Below, one piece after another: positions 44,295 to 52,756 of a stretch of DNA of 64,000 nt. The DNA is taken from assembly GCA_963665015.2 (NCBI GenBank), contig CAXXSY010000003.1:186001-250000 (forward strand), in the 5' to 3' direction. The notes beneath the pieces were generated by a model. That model searched no databases. It saw only the letters and a list, made by a program, of their open reading frames with translations, and had not been told where the DNA came from. Position numbers and translations under genes: made by a program. Origin of the DNA: G963662655 sp963665015. Lineage in GTDB: Bacteria; Cloacimonadota; Cloacimonadia; Cloacimonadales; JAIOQZ01. Each line of letters starts with the position of its first letter. The stretch's first letter is position 1.

Positions 44295-45594
44295 GGTTTC
44301 TCCTGTAATCATGAAATATTGCCCGTTTTCGTTTGCCGGGCTGATATACTTTCTCGATAATCTTTTTCTCATCCGTCAGTTTGATCTGCGGAACTACCCG
44401 AATCTTCGCCTGAAGTCGCTGCCGCATTGTCTCCATCGACAGCTTTGCCGGGTCGATCGCTGCGCAAAGGGTCACCAGGTCGTTTCCGTGCGCATCGCAT
44501 TGCGCCGTCACGTAACCGCCCAGAAATCCGTCCAGTCCCTCCACCGCCGACATGATCGCATTCGGGAACATCAGCGTGCCTTTGTACTTCAGCATCTGGT
44601 TTTTCCTGCCCAGGACGGGCGAGATGCGCCGCGTCGTTCTGCCGCACACGCAAGGCTTGTCGATGATATAGGCGATATCGCCGGTTCGGAACCGCAGAAG
44701 CGGCATGCCCTTCACACCCAGAGGCGTTACCGTCACCTCGCCGGTTTCTCCGGGTGGGACAGGATTGCCGTCGTCGTCGAGTATCTCAACGTATGCCAGT
44801 TCGGGACGCAGATGTCCGCCGCAGCGCGCTTCGCATTCGTTGAACGAAGTCGCCATCTCGGTGGAGGCGTAGGTCGAGAAGAGCGGCGCCTGCCAGGTCT
44901 CCTCCAGCAGCTTTCCGAGCGGCAGCAGTTCGAGCCCGTTGTCGCGGGTCGGTTCTCCGATGGCGAGCAGTCTTTTCACGCTGCCCGAAGCCGGATCGTC
45001 GCCGTGCTCCTGCGCGTATTGGGCGATCTTCAGCATCAGCGACGGTACGCCCACGATGGCGGTCGCGCCGGTCGTTCTGATCAGTTCCCAGTGCTGCGCC
45101 GCGGTTCCGGCTCCGATGCGGACGGCGGTAGCGCCCATTCGCTGCGCGCCGAGGAAATAGGCCAGTCCCGCCATGAAGCAGCGGTCGATGGCGGCTCCGA
45201 TGGCGAGGATGTCGTTTCCGCCCAGTCCCGAGATGCCGAACGCGATCTCTTCGTTGTGCGCCAGGCGCGCGAGGTCCGAGGCGGTTTGCAGGATCATGGT
45301 CGGCTGTGACCCGACGGTCGCGGATGTCATGCAGACATCGGTCACCTCACCGCGCGGAACGGACAGAAAGTCCATATTCCGCTCGGTGAGATGATGTTTG
45401 TGTGTGGTCGGAATCGCCCGCATGGAATCGAAATCCTTGATCTCGATGTCGTATTGCCTGTAGAAGGGGCTGTTTTCGAGTGCGTACGCGACGTGCTCTT
45501 TGAGTAGTGCCAGCGTGATCGCGTCCTGCTCGTCGCGGCTCAGATGCTGGACGTTGCCGTAGCGGCTTGCATGAAAATTCTGGATCAAACGCAT
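44287..45594 (-). CDS. Aryl-acid AMP-ligase (PaaK-like), starter activation
   Basis: 435 residues of the adenylate-forming family, closest in plan to phenylacetate-CoA ligases (NSPFYRQY near the N terminus, YASTEMATS, RFRTGDIAYI, LGRKNQMLKYKG). The phosphate loop, usually TSGTTGxPT, reads TSATVGSQPT. A Cys-rich knuckle (CVCGRTTRR) is typical of the PaaK group. It overlaps the ammonia-lyase gene by eight bases, strongly suggesting that it activates the aryl acid for loading onto the ACP or CoA. Confidence 0.8.
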   Translation of the reverse strand: MRLIQNFHASRYGNVQHLSRDEQDAITLALLKEHVAYALENSPFYRQYDIEIKDFDSMRAIPTTHKHHLTERNMDFLSVPRGEVTDVCMTSATVGSQPTMILQTASDLARLAHNEEIAFGISGLGGNDILAIGAAIDRCFMAGLAYFLGAQRMGATAVRIGAGTAAQHWELIRTTGATAIVGVPSLMLKIAQYAQEHGDDPASGSVKRLLAIGEPTRDNGLELLPLGKLLEETWQAPLFSTYASTEMATSFNECEARCGGHLRPELAYVEILDDDGNPVPPGETGEVTVTPLGVKGMPLLRFRTGDIAYIIDKPCVCGRTTRRISPVLGRKNQMLKYKGTLMFPNAIMSAVEGLDGFLGGYVTAQCDAHGNDLVTLCAAIDPAKLSMETMRQRLQAKIRVVPQIKLTDEKKIIEKVYQPGKRKRAIFHDYRRNHA

Positions 45595-46322
45595 CGTTCT
45601 TCTCCCAGGTGTTCGCGGTAGATGCCTTCGACGTGCTTGCGCATGACCAGCCAGCGCTGTCCGTCCGGGAAGTCCTGCGGATAGACGGGATCGAGCATCT
45701 CGATGGTGACGTTGGCGGGTCGCACGAAGGGGAATTTTGTGCTGAAGAACTTCTCAACGCCGGTCATGACCACCGGAACGACCGGAATGCCGGTGTGGAT
45801 CGAGAGGTAGAACGCGCCGGAGTAGAATCGCCGTAGCTTGCCGTCGCGCGAGCGATGCCCCTCGGGGAACATGACGAACGACACGTCGCGCTCGACCAGT
45901 TCGATGCCGCGTCGCACCAGTTCGTCGTGCGAGGTCTTCTCGCTGTTGATGTAGTGCGCCAGCCGCATGGACCAGGCGAAGAGTTTCAGCCGGAAGGGCC
46001 AGGAGCGGACGAACACCATCAAATTGCTGCGCGGTACCGTCGAAGCGAAAAAGATATCGACATTGGTGCGGTGGTTGTAGATGAAGATGCAGGAGCCGTC
46101 TTTCGGAACCCGTTGCCTTCCCTTCATCTCCATCCGCAGGATCGGCCAGCTTGCGCGAACGCAGTATTTGCCATAGACCGCGTTCTTGATTCGATACACA
46201 TCGTCGCGGCGATAACCCTTGAAGATCATCAGGAAGGGTATCGACAAATGATAGAGTGTCTCGAACACGATGGACGCGACCGCGATCATGACGAGATAGT
46301 AGAGATTCAGGAGAAGAAGCAT
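45585..46322 (-). CDS. PlsC-type 1-acyl-glycerol-phosphate acyltransferase
   Basis: 245 residues with an N-terminal membrane helix (~1-25) and the glycerolipid acyltransferase motifs: NHRTNVD (catalytic HX4D) and FPEGHRSRDG (phosphate binding), then PVVPVVMTG. Length and motifs match the family. In aryl polyene and flexirubin clusters such an enzyme moves the acyl chain onto a glycerol-type or lipid acceptor. Its start is 25 bases after the ACP stop, and it overlaps the ligase gene by ten bases. Confidence 0.85.
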   Translation of the reverse strand: MLLLLNLYYLVMIAVASIVFETLYHLSIPFLMIFKGYRRDDVYRIKNAVYGKYCVRASWPILRMEMKGRQRVPKDGSCIFIYNHRTNVDIFFASTVPRSNLMVFVRSWPFRLKLFAWSMRLAHYINSEKTSHDELVRRGIELVERDVSFVMFPEGHRSRDGKLRRFYSGAFYLSIHTGIPVVPVVMTGVEKFFSTKFPFVRPANVTIEMLDPVYPQDFPDGQRWLVMRKHVEGIYREHLGEERCV

Positions 46323-46346
46323 GTTGTTCTGCTCGGGAATCGTGAA

Positions 46347-46601
46347 TCAGGCAGCTTTTTGTTTGATGAAATCGATGACGTGCTGAACGACCCTCATCCC
46401 TCGAATGACGCTTTCGTCCTGTTTCCTGTCAACTTTGAAGCTGAATTCGTTTTCCAGCATCACGATCAGATCGACACCGTCCAGACTGTCCAGACCCAGC
46501 TCATCGTAAAGTGTGGCTTCGGGATTGATTTTGTCTTCTTCGATTTCGAATTCTTCGATCAGGATTCTGGAAATCCCCTTCATGATCATTTCATCGTTCA
46601 T
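46347..46601 (-). CDS. Acyl carrier protein
   Basis: 84 residues, acidic four-helix ACP with the phosphopantetheine Ser39 in ELGLDSLDGVDLIVMLE. Start overlaps the ketosynthase stop as ATGA. It is the only ACP in the operon, whereas aryl polyene clusters often have two. The enzyme that adds phosphopantetheine is not in the window. Confidence 0.93.
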   Translation of the reverse strand: MNDEMIMKGISRILIEEFEIEEDKINPEATLYDELGLDSLDGVDLIVMLENEFSFKVDRKQDESVIRGMRVVQHVIDFIKQKAA

Positions 46602-47842
46602 GGTATATCTCTCCTTATTAATAATGCCGTATTGATACCCCCAAAGGCAAAGCTGTTCTTCATGATGATATTCAGGTTCGCCGGTTCGATCTTCGTGACG
46701 TGCCGGAGCATCTTCGCAGCGTCGTCCGGATTCTCCAGATTGCGGGTGGGCAGGATGTTGCCGTCCCGCATCATAAGTACCGACGCGATCAGCTCCAGCG
46801 CGCCGCTGGCACCCAGTGTGTGCCCCATATAGCCTTTCAGGCTGCTGACCGGAACGCCGTGATCCGCGAAGATTTCGGTGATCGCCTGCGCCTCGTGGAC
46901 ATCGCCCAGCTCGGTCGCTGTGGCGTGCGCGTTGATATAATCGACATCGGATGGCTCGATTCCGGCGCTGTCGAGCGCTCTTTTCATGCAGACGGCGATA
47001 GATTCCGCATCCGAATGCGACATCTGTTCTCCGCTTGCAGAAGTATTGAACCCGATAATTTCGGCAAGGATTTTCGCACCTCTTTTTTTCGCGGACTCCT
47101 CGCTCTCGATGACCAGACATCCGGCGCCCTCGCCACAAACGGTTCCGTCGCGATCCCGGTCGAAAGGACGCGGTGTCTTCGTCGGGCTGTCGTTGAAATG
47201 GGTGGAGGTTCCCTGCACGACGTCGAAGGTCGTGCTCGTGTAGGCGTGAAGCTCCTCGACACCGCCGCAAAGCATCATGTCCTGCATTCCGCAACGCACG
47301 TTCTCGTACGCGATGCCGATCGATTGCAGGGAGGACGCGCAGGCGGCGTTGGTGGCCAATACCCGTCCCGTGACACCCAGGATGTGCGCCATGTTCGCAG
47401 CGGCCGTGTGGCTCATCACCTGAAAGAATATCCCGGACGGAATCTGGTGGCTCTCACCGGAATCGATGATTTCCTTGAAGAACACTTCCATGCTCTCGAT
47501 GCTGCCCATCGACGAACCGAAACATATCCCGACTTTGCCTGAGGGGAGTATCTCCTCGGGAACCTGCGCCTGCCGGATCGCCTCCTGTGCCGCGAGTACG
47601 GACAGAATCGCCGTCCTGCCCATCAGCTTGCGGTAGCGGCGCGGAATCTTCTTCACGTCGATCTTCTCCGCGACCGGTGCGCCAACCCAGCACATCAAGT
47701 CTTGAACATACTCCTGCCATACGGACTTCATGTTGCGAACGCCGCTATCACCCGCACGGAGATGATCGTACATCTTCTCCGCGCCGAGGCCGAAGGGCGA
47801 TACCGCACCCATGCCGGTGATAAAAACTCGATTTATCTGCAT
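46598..47842 (-). CDS. FabF-type ketosynthase
   Basis: Beta-ketoacyl-ACP synthase of 414 residues with a full Cys-His-His triad: NAACASSLQS, NAHATATELGD and LKGYMGHTLGASG. The start at 47842 (MQINRVFITG) overlaps the end of the oxidoreductase gene by ten bases and has AAGGA nine bases upstream; an ATG six codons earlier is less likely. Elongation enzyme of the polyene pathway, equivalent to the ApeR/ApeO-type enzymes. Confidence 0.88.
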   Translation of the reverse strand: MQINRVFITGMGAVSPFGLGAEKMYDHLRAGDSGVRNMKSVWQEYVQDLMCWVGAPVAEKIDVKKIPRRYRKLMGRTAILSVLAAQEAIRQAQVPEEILPSGKVGICFGSSMGSIESMEVFFKEIIDSGESHQIPSGIFFQVMSHTAAANMAHILGVTGRVLATNAACASSLQSIGIAYENVRCGMQDMMLCGGVEELHAYTSTTFDVVQGTSTHFNDSPTKTPRPFDRDRDGTVCGEGAGCLVIESEESAKKRGAKILAEIIGFNTSASGEQMSHSDAESIAVCMKRALDSAGIEPSDVDYINAHATATELGDVHEAQAITEIFADHGVPVSSLKGYMGHTLGASGALELIASVLMMRDGNILPTRNLENPDDAAKMLRHVTKIEPANLNIIMKNSFAFGGINTALLIRRDIP

Positions 47843-49284
47843 TTTCTGATTTCCTTCCATATCTGCTCCGGATCGACGATAGACGCCGCGGCCATAAAGC
47901 TGGTCACCATCGATCCGAGGATGCCTGGGTTCAGGCTCTGGCCAGCCAGATACAAGCCCTGCACCGGTGTGCGCGTCGCGAGCGTGTAGCTCTGATTCGA
48001 CTGCTTCAGTCCATACGCGGTTCCGCGCGGCGTACCGGTGTATCGTTGATAGGTCGCCGGTGTTGCGACATCCAAAACTTCCGCATGTCCGCGCAACTCG
48101 GGATATCGGGAATACAGCGCTCTGTCCGCGCGTTCGGCGATCTCCCGCTTGATGGATTTATATTTCTCAGGTTCCGCTTTTCTGTCAATATCGAATAACC
48201 TGTCCAGTTCGCTTTGGCTCATGGGGAAAATGACAGGGAGCGCGTGTTGTCCATCGGGTACCGTTTTCATGATGGCGAAAATCCCCTCCAGGCTGCCTTT
48301 TCGTTCGGGCATATAGATATAGTCGTTCATACGGTCGATCGGCGAGGGGACGAAATCGGTGCCGTAAAAAACCGCCGCGAACGATACCGTGTTCTCCATA
48401 TCGCGGATCCGTTTTCGGAAAGCGGGTCTCACGCCATTTCCGGGCAGAAGATTCAGAAGGAGGTAAGGATGTGGCGTGGCGATACAGTGCGTGGTTTCGA
48501 GCATGATTTCGCCGCCGATTTCGACGCCCCGAACGCGGCGACTCGAGTCGATATCGATCCGTGTGACCGGAGAATCGAGCATGATATCCACACCCGCCTC
48601 TTTCAGTCGCTTTGTTAAGGCGTTTACCAGTGCGTCGCCGCCGTTCACGAAATTGCCGGTGCCATTGTAGAACGACCACATGATGTAGGCGTTGGTGTAC
48701 ATGGGAATGACCATGACGTCCGCGCCGTAGATGATGTTGCCGTGTACGCCCAGCAGTTGGATGAGCTTCCGCTCGGCACCGTGGTCGCGCAGGTAATGGT
48801 AGAGGCTGCGGCTTTCGATGAGGTCTTCGGGATAGGCGCCGTAGGGTAGATCGAAGTTGGTAAAGGCGGTACGGACGTTCAGGTTGTGGAAATAGTCGAG
48901 GTAGGTATTGATAGCGTCGCGGGATTTCGGGAATTCGCCGCAGAGGTATTCCCGCACTCTGTCCATGCCCCAGGGGATGCGGTAGTCATGGTCCTTGAAC
49001 CGGATGATGTCGAAGCACTCGGGGTCCATCATGACGGGCTGAATCAGGCTGTCCATGCCCAGATAGCGCATAAATACCGACATTTTGCCGTCGTCGTGCA
49101 GGCCACCGGTGTAGTGGAATCCCGGATCGCACCAGAATCCCTTACGCCTGAATCGCCTGATCAGCGGCATCAGGGAGCGGTTCGATTCGACAAGTGCTAC
49201 CTTGTGTCCGTTCATGGCAAGGATGAGCGCCGAAGTGCATCCGCTGATCCCCGCGCCGATTACGATCGTGTCGTATTTTTTCAT
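47833..49284 (-). CDS. FAD-dependent oxidoreductase, phytoene-desaturase/CrtI-like
   Basis: 483 residues. The N-terminal FAD motif is GAGISGCTSALILAMNGHKV and the family C-terminal motif is GLYLAGQSLNPGILGSMV. The fold is that of carotenoid desaturases and isomerases, which oxidise or isomerise long conjugated chains. In flexirubin-type operons a gene of this family is a regular partner. Possible roles: adjusting double-bond geometry or desaturation of the polyene. Overlaps the ketosynthase upstream by four bases. Confidence 0.85.
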   Translation of the reverse strand: MKKYDTIVIGAGISGCTSALILAMNGHKVALVESNRSLMPLIRRFRRKGFWCDPGFHYTGGLHDDGKMSVFMRYLGMDSLIQPVMMDPECFDIIRFKDHDYRIPWGMDRVREYLCGEFPKSRDAINTYLDYFHNLNVRTAFTNFDLPYGAYPEDLIESRSLYHYLRDHGAERKLIQLLGVHGNIIYGADVMVIPMYTNAYIMWSFYNGTGNFVNGGDALVNALTKRLKEAGVDIMLDSPVTRIDIDSSRRVRGVEIGGEIMLETTHCIATPHPYLLLNLLPGNGVRPAFRKRIRDMENTVSFAAVFYGTDFVPSPIDRMNDYIYMPERKGSLEGIFAIMKTVPDGQHALPVIFPMSQSELDRLFDIDRKAEPEKYKSIKREIAERADRALYSRYPELRGHAEVLDVATPATYQRYTGTPRGTAYGLKQSNQSYTLATRTPVQGLYLAGQSLNPGILGSMVTSFMAAASIVDPEQIWKEIRKCR

Positions 49285-50495
49285 ACGCTTTCAATAATTA
49301 AACAGGAATTTGTTCCCCCGAACCCGGCCGAATTGAGCAGTGCCCGTTTCGGTTTGTGCGCGATCGTCTCCCGGGCGATCCGAAGTTTGGGCATTTCGGG
49401 ATCGGGCGTCCGGAAGTTGAGGTTCGGCGCGATGAACGAGCCCTGCGCCATGAGGAGTGTATAGACGACCTGTGCCGCGCCCGACATCCACATTTCGTGT
49501 CCCGTCATGGACTTTGTGGAAGATACCCACGGGTCGCATCCCATGAACACCTCGCCGATCGCACGGGCTTCCATGGCGTCGCCGACGGGTGTCGAGGTCG
49601 CGTGGGCGTTGATGTAGTCGATTTGTTCGGGATTGAGGTTTGCGTTTTCGAGGCAGAGTTCGATGCAGTCGCGAAGACCGTCGCCGGATGGAACGGAGAG
49701 GTTCTGCCCGTCCGAGGAGAAGCCGTATCCGCGAATCCATCCGAGGATGTTCGCGCCGCGTTTACGGGCGATATCGCCGCGTTCGAGCGCCACGACCGCC
49801 GCGCCGCCGCTCGGGATCAGTCCGTCGCGGTCTTTGTCGAAGGGTCGGCAGGCTTGCGAGGGATCGTCCATGCGGATCGAGAAGGCGTTGGTCGCGTCGA
49901 AGCTGCAAACCGATTGCCAGGTTATCTCCTGCACGCCGCCGCAGATGATGCGATCCTGACTGCCCATGGCGATAAGCCCTGCCGCCTGACCCACCGCGTG
50001 GCCGCCGCTGGCGCAGGCTCCGGAGATCGTCCAGGATGCACCGCGGTTGCCGAAAAGGGTGTTGAGGTTCATCGTCACGGTGGATGTCAGCGCTTGAAAG
50101 ATCACGGTCGCGCCGATGGGGAAGGTCGATTTCTCCCGCATGACGACCTCGTAGGGCTGGATGTTGGCGATGGACGAAGAGTCGTTGCCGATGATCAGTC
50201 CTGTCCTGGTCGTCTGGATATCTTCCTGACCCCATCCCGCCATTTTTGTCGCTTCCAGCGCCGCGGCATAGCACTGCAACCCGAAGTCACTGAGCGTCTT
50301 GCGCTGCTTGCGGGGCATTTGGGGCGGCTCGAAATCGTCGATGATTCCGGTCAATGCGCTACGAAATCCCAGTTCTTTGCGTTCCGGATCGATTCCGATT
50401 CCCGATGTTCCTTGTTCGAGCGATGTCTTGACTTTATCGATTCCCGTGCCCAGAGTGGATACAATGCCAATTCCGGTTATTGCCACATCGTACAT
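49281..50495 (-). CDS. FabB-type ketosynthase
   Basis: 404-residue beta-ketoacyl synthase with catalytic Cys in SGACASGGHAVG and His residues in NAHATSTPVGD and KSMTGHEMWMSGA. The GACASGG and GHEMWMSGA signatures are those of the FabB (KAS I) group, unlike the FabF-type enzyme two genes downstream. With the KS-CLF fusion the operon therefore encodes three active ketosynthases, probably for starter condensation and different elongation stages. Confidence 0.88.
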   Translation of the reverse strand: MYDVAITGIGIVSTLGTGIDKVKTSLEQGTSGIGIDPERKELGFRSALTGIIDDFEPPQMPRKQRKTLSDFGLQCYAAALEATKMAGWGQEDIQTTRTGLIIGNDSSSIANIQPYEVVMREKSTFPIGATVIFQALTSTVTMNLNTLFGNRGASWTISGACASGGHAVGQAAGLIAMGSQDRIICGGVQEITWQSVCSFDATNAFSIRMDDPSQACRPFDKDRDGLIPSGGAAVVALERGDIARKRGANILGWIRGYGFSSDGQNLSVPSGDGLRDCIELCLENANLNPEQIDYINAHATSTPVGDAMEARAIGEVFMGCDPWVSSTKSMTGHEMWMSGAAQVVYTLLMAQGSFIAPNLNFRTPDPEMPKLRIARETIAHKPKRALLNSAGFGGTNSCLIIESV

Positions 50496-50507
50496 GATAG
50501 ATCCTCT

Positions 50508-51239
50508 TTATGTATAGATTCCGCCGTTGACGGAGATCGTCTCTCCAACGATATAGGATGCCGCGTTCGAGCAGAGGAAGCTCACCACGGAGGCGACTTC
50601 TTCCACCTTGCCGAATCGTCCCGCCGGAATGGTCTTCTTGATTTCATCAACCGGCAGTTCCTTTGTCATATCGGTCTCGATGAATCCCGGCGCGACGCAG
50701 TTGATGCGGACTTTTCGCTTGATCACCTCTTTGGCGAGCGATTTGGTGGCGCCGATGAGCCCCGCCTTCGCGGCGGAGTAGTTGGCCTGACCGGCAAGTC
50801 CGCTCTGTCCCGCTGTCGAGGCGATATTGACGATCGCGCCCTTGCGCCGCTTCATCATGCCCAGGAGCACCAGCTTGGTCACCAGGAAGAATCCGCGGAG
50901 CGTCACGTCGGTGACCGACTGCCAGTCCTCGGACGACATCCAGACCATCAGGCTGTCGCGGCTGAATCCGGCGTTGTTGACCAGGACATCCGGCGTCGCC
51001 TCTTCGAGCATCGGCGCGAGGACACTGTTGACCTGATCCTCGTCGGCGACGTCGAACGGCAGCAGAACGCACTGTCCACCCTGTTCTTCGATCTCGCGCT
51101 TCAATTGGCTGGCCGCTTCGTGGTTGCTGCGGTAATTTGCCCAGATGGTATATCCGTCCGTGCTCAATTGTTTTGCAATGGCAGCTCCGATGCCACGGGC
51201 AGCGCCGGTTATCAGAGCGATTCGCTGTTCTTTATCCAT
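50508..51239 (-). CDS. 3-oxoacyl-ACP reductase (FabG type), first gene of the polyene operon
   Basis: 243-residue short-chain dehydrogenase: TGAARGIGAAIA for NADPH, NNAG, catalytic Ser in NIASTAGQ and YSAAKAG (YxxxK). Reduces the beta-keto group in each elongation cycle (ApeQ-like). It is the promoter-proximal gene, with a leader of about 40 bases after the predicted transcription start, and is followed 12 bases later by the FabB-type ketosynthase. Confidence 0.9.
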   Translation of the reverse strand: MDKEQRIALITGAARGIGAAIAKQLSTDGYTIWANYRSNHEAASQLKREIEEQGGQCVLLPFDVADEDQVNSVLAPMLEEATPDVLVNNAGFSRDSLMVWMSSEDWQSVTDVTLRGFFLVTKLVLLGMMKRRKGAIVNIASTAGQSGLAGQANYSAAKAGLIGATKSLAKEVIKRKVRINCVAPGFIETDMTKELPVDEIKKTIPAGRFGKVEEVASVVSFLCSNAASYIVGETISVNGGIYT

Positions 51240-51285
51240 GTAGTCCCCAAGTTATATCAATCCAGTGTTTGATAATGAACAAAAC

Positions 51286-51330
51286 ATTAAGATCGTTAGC
51301 GTTATTTCTGTCAATGTGTTTTTAACACAT
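51286..51330 (-). promoter_or_regulatory. Promoter and palindromic operator of the polyene operon
   Basis: Minus strand: TTGACA (51314-51309), exactly 17 bases, CTTAAT (51291-51286). Directly upstream, and sharing its last base with the -35, is the perfect inverted repeat ATGTGTTTTTAACACAT on the plus strand (51314-51330; arms of seven, spacer of three). Its position fits a regulator that touches RNA polymerase or blocks it. No regulator gene is adjacent. Confidence 0.75.
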
Positions 51331-51382
51331 GGCAAGCAATCGACTTAGCAAACGTGGGAATGATCCTGCCGACGATTTCGCG

Positions 51383-52582
51383 CTATTTGCAATTCCGGTT
51401 GGAAATCAGTTCGAGGTAAAGGCTGTGAATCCGCTCTTCCGGTGCGGGCAGTCCGTTTCTGGTATTCTCAGGCGCTAACCGCTGCATTTGCTTATATTTA
51501 TACGAATTCTCCAGGAGTTCGCAAACGGCATCCATCAGAGCGCTCGTATTGCCTGGCGGAACCAGCAAACCGCCTTTCGAGATGCCCAGGATATACGACG
51601 GCCCCGCCGTGTGGGTCGAGACGGCCGGCAGTCCGCATGCTTGTGCTTCGGCGAGCGCCAGTCCGAACGTCTCGTTCAGCGAGGGCTGGACGTAGAGGTC
51701 TGCAGCGCGGAACCATGTCGCGAGCAGATCGTGCCGTACCGGCGGGTGCAGGACGATGTGACGACCCATGTCGAGCTCGTTGATCATGGTGCGGTAGCAG
51801 TCTTCGTAGATGCCGCTTCCGATCAGGAAGAGCCGGATATCGCCGAAGCGTTCGACCAGCCCGGGCATCGCGGCGATCATGTATTCGAATCCTTTGGTGC
51901 GCACGTAGTTACCCACACCGAGCAGGATAATTCCGTCCTTCGGAAGGGAGAGTGCCTGGCGGGATTCGTTTCGGTCGCCCGGGTAGAAGGTCTCGTGATC
52001 GTAGCCGTTGGGGATCACTTCCATTTTCGCATCGGGGTGAAGCGACAGAATATCGTCCGCGAATCCCTGCGAAACCGCGATGACGCGATCGGCGCGTTGT
52101 AGCACGTTCGCCACGCTGCGGACGGTCTTCTTGTTGAACAATCTATCGTCGCGGATTCGTGCCTGGTCGGGATGCGTCCTGTAAAAATCAGCGCCGTGGG
52201 ATGTCACGACAAACGGAATGCCCCAGTCTTCCGCGAGCCGCATGGCGGCTACGCCGGCGGGAACGAGCGTGTGGGCGTGGATCAGGTCGAAATCCCCTTT
52301 GCGATAGCGTTTCTTGAGGGATCTCGCAATCCAGCCGGCATCGAGGTTCTGCATCCAGTCGCGCGGCAGGTTCGGGTAGAAGAGCAGGTTCGAGACCTCG
52401 CCCGGTACGCTGATACGCAGCTTCTCCGGCTGGAAACTCCGCCGATATTTGCTGCTTCGCCACCAGGCATACAGGCGCACGACGAATTCTACCCTGCCGG
52501 TAATGTCTTCCATCTTCAGCAGTTTCGCTACCTGCGAATGCACAAATGTCGTATAGTACGGCGATATATACAGGACTTTCAT
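51383..52582 (-). CDS. Family 4-like (GT-B) glycosyltransferase
   Basis: 399 residues from ATG 52582 (MKVLYISPYYTT). GT-B fold with the N-terminal region FDLIHAHTLVPAGVA and VTSHGADFYR, and the C-terminal nucleotide-sugar site VIPNGYD, VQPSLNETFGLALAEAQACGLPAV (the EX7E motif). Retaining sugar transfer onto a lipid or glycan at the inner face of the membrane. It lies upstream of the polyene promoter on the same strand and is separated from the operon by ~140 bases, so it may be an independent gene; a role in decorating the polyene is possible but not shown. Confidence 0.85.
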   Translation of the reverse strand: MKVLYISPYYTTFVHSQVAKLLKMEDITGRVEFVVRLYAWWRSSKYRRSFQPEKLRISVPGEVSNLLFYPNLPRDWMQNLDAGWIARSLKKRYRKGDFDLIHAHTLVPAGVAAMRLAEDWGIPFVVTSHGADFYRTHPDQARIRDDRLFNKKTVRSVANVLQRADRVIAVSQGFADDILSLHPDAKMEVIPNGYDHETFYPGDRNESRQALSLPKDGIILLGVGNYVRTKGFEYMIAAMPGLVERFGDIRLFLIGSGIYEDCYRTMINELDMGRHIVLHPPVRHDLLATWFRAADLYVQPSLNETFGLALAEAQACGLPAVSTHTAGPSYILGISKGGLLVPPGNTSALMDAVCELLENSYKYKQMQRLAPENTRNGLPAPEERIHSLYLELISNRNCK

Positions 52583-52704
52583 ACGAGATTCACCCGATCT
52601 GAGTTTTCCGAGCATACTCCCCATGCTTCGATCCATCGTCAAGAAGAATCCCATTTCCGATGGTGATGCTTGTGACTCTTTCGAATATCGGACTCGAACT
52701 TTGA

Positions 52705-52733
52705 TTGACACATTTATCCCACCGGAGATTTTG
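52705..52733 (+). promoter_or_regulatory. Weak candidate promoter of the histidine ammonia-lyase gene
   Basis: TTGACA (52705-52710) has a perfect -35; the best -10 at the right distance is GATTTT (16 bases on), which is poor. The ribosome site AAAAGGCGGT follows, before the ATG at 52757. Confidence 0.35.
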
Positions 52734-52756
52734 GCAGAAATTACCTAAAAGGCGGT

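Noticed and set aside
49356..51272. 638-codon plus-strand frame across the FabB-type and FabG genes
   Set aside because: Antisense shadow spanning two genes with complete catalytic motifs on the other strand.
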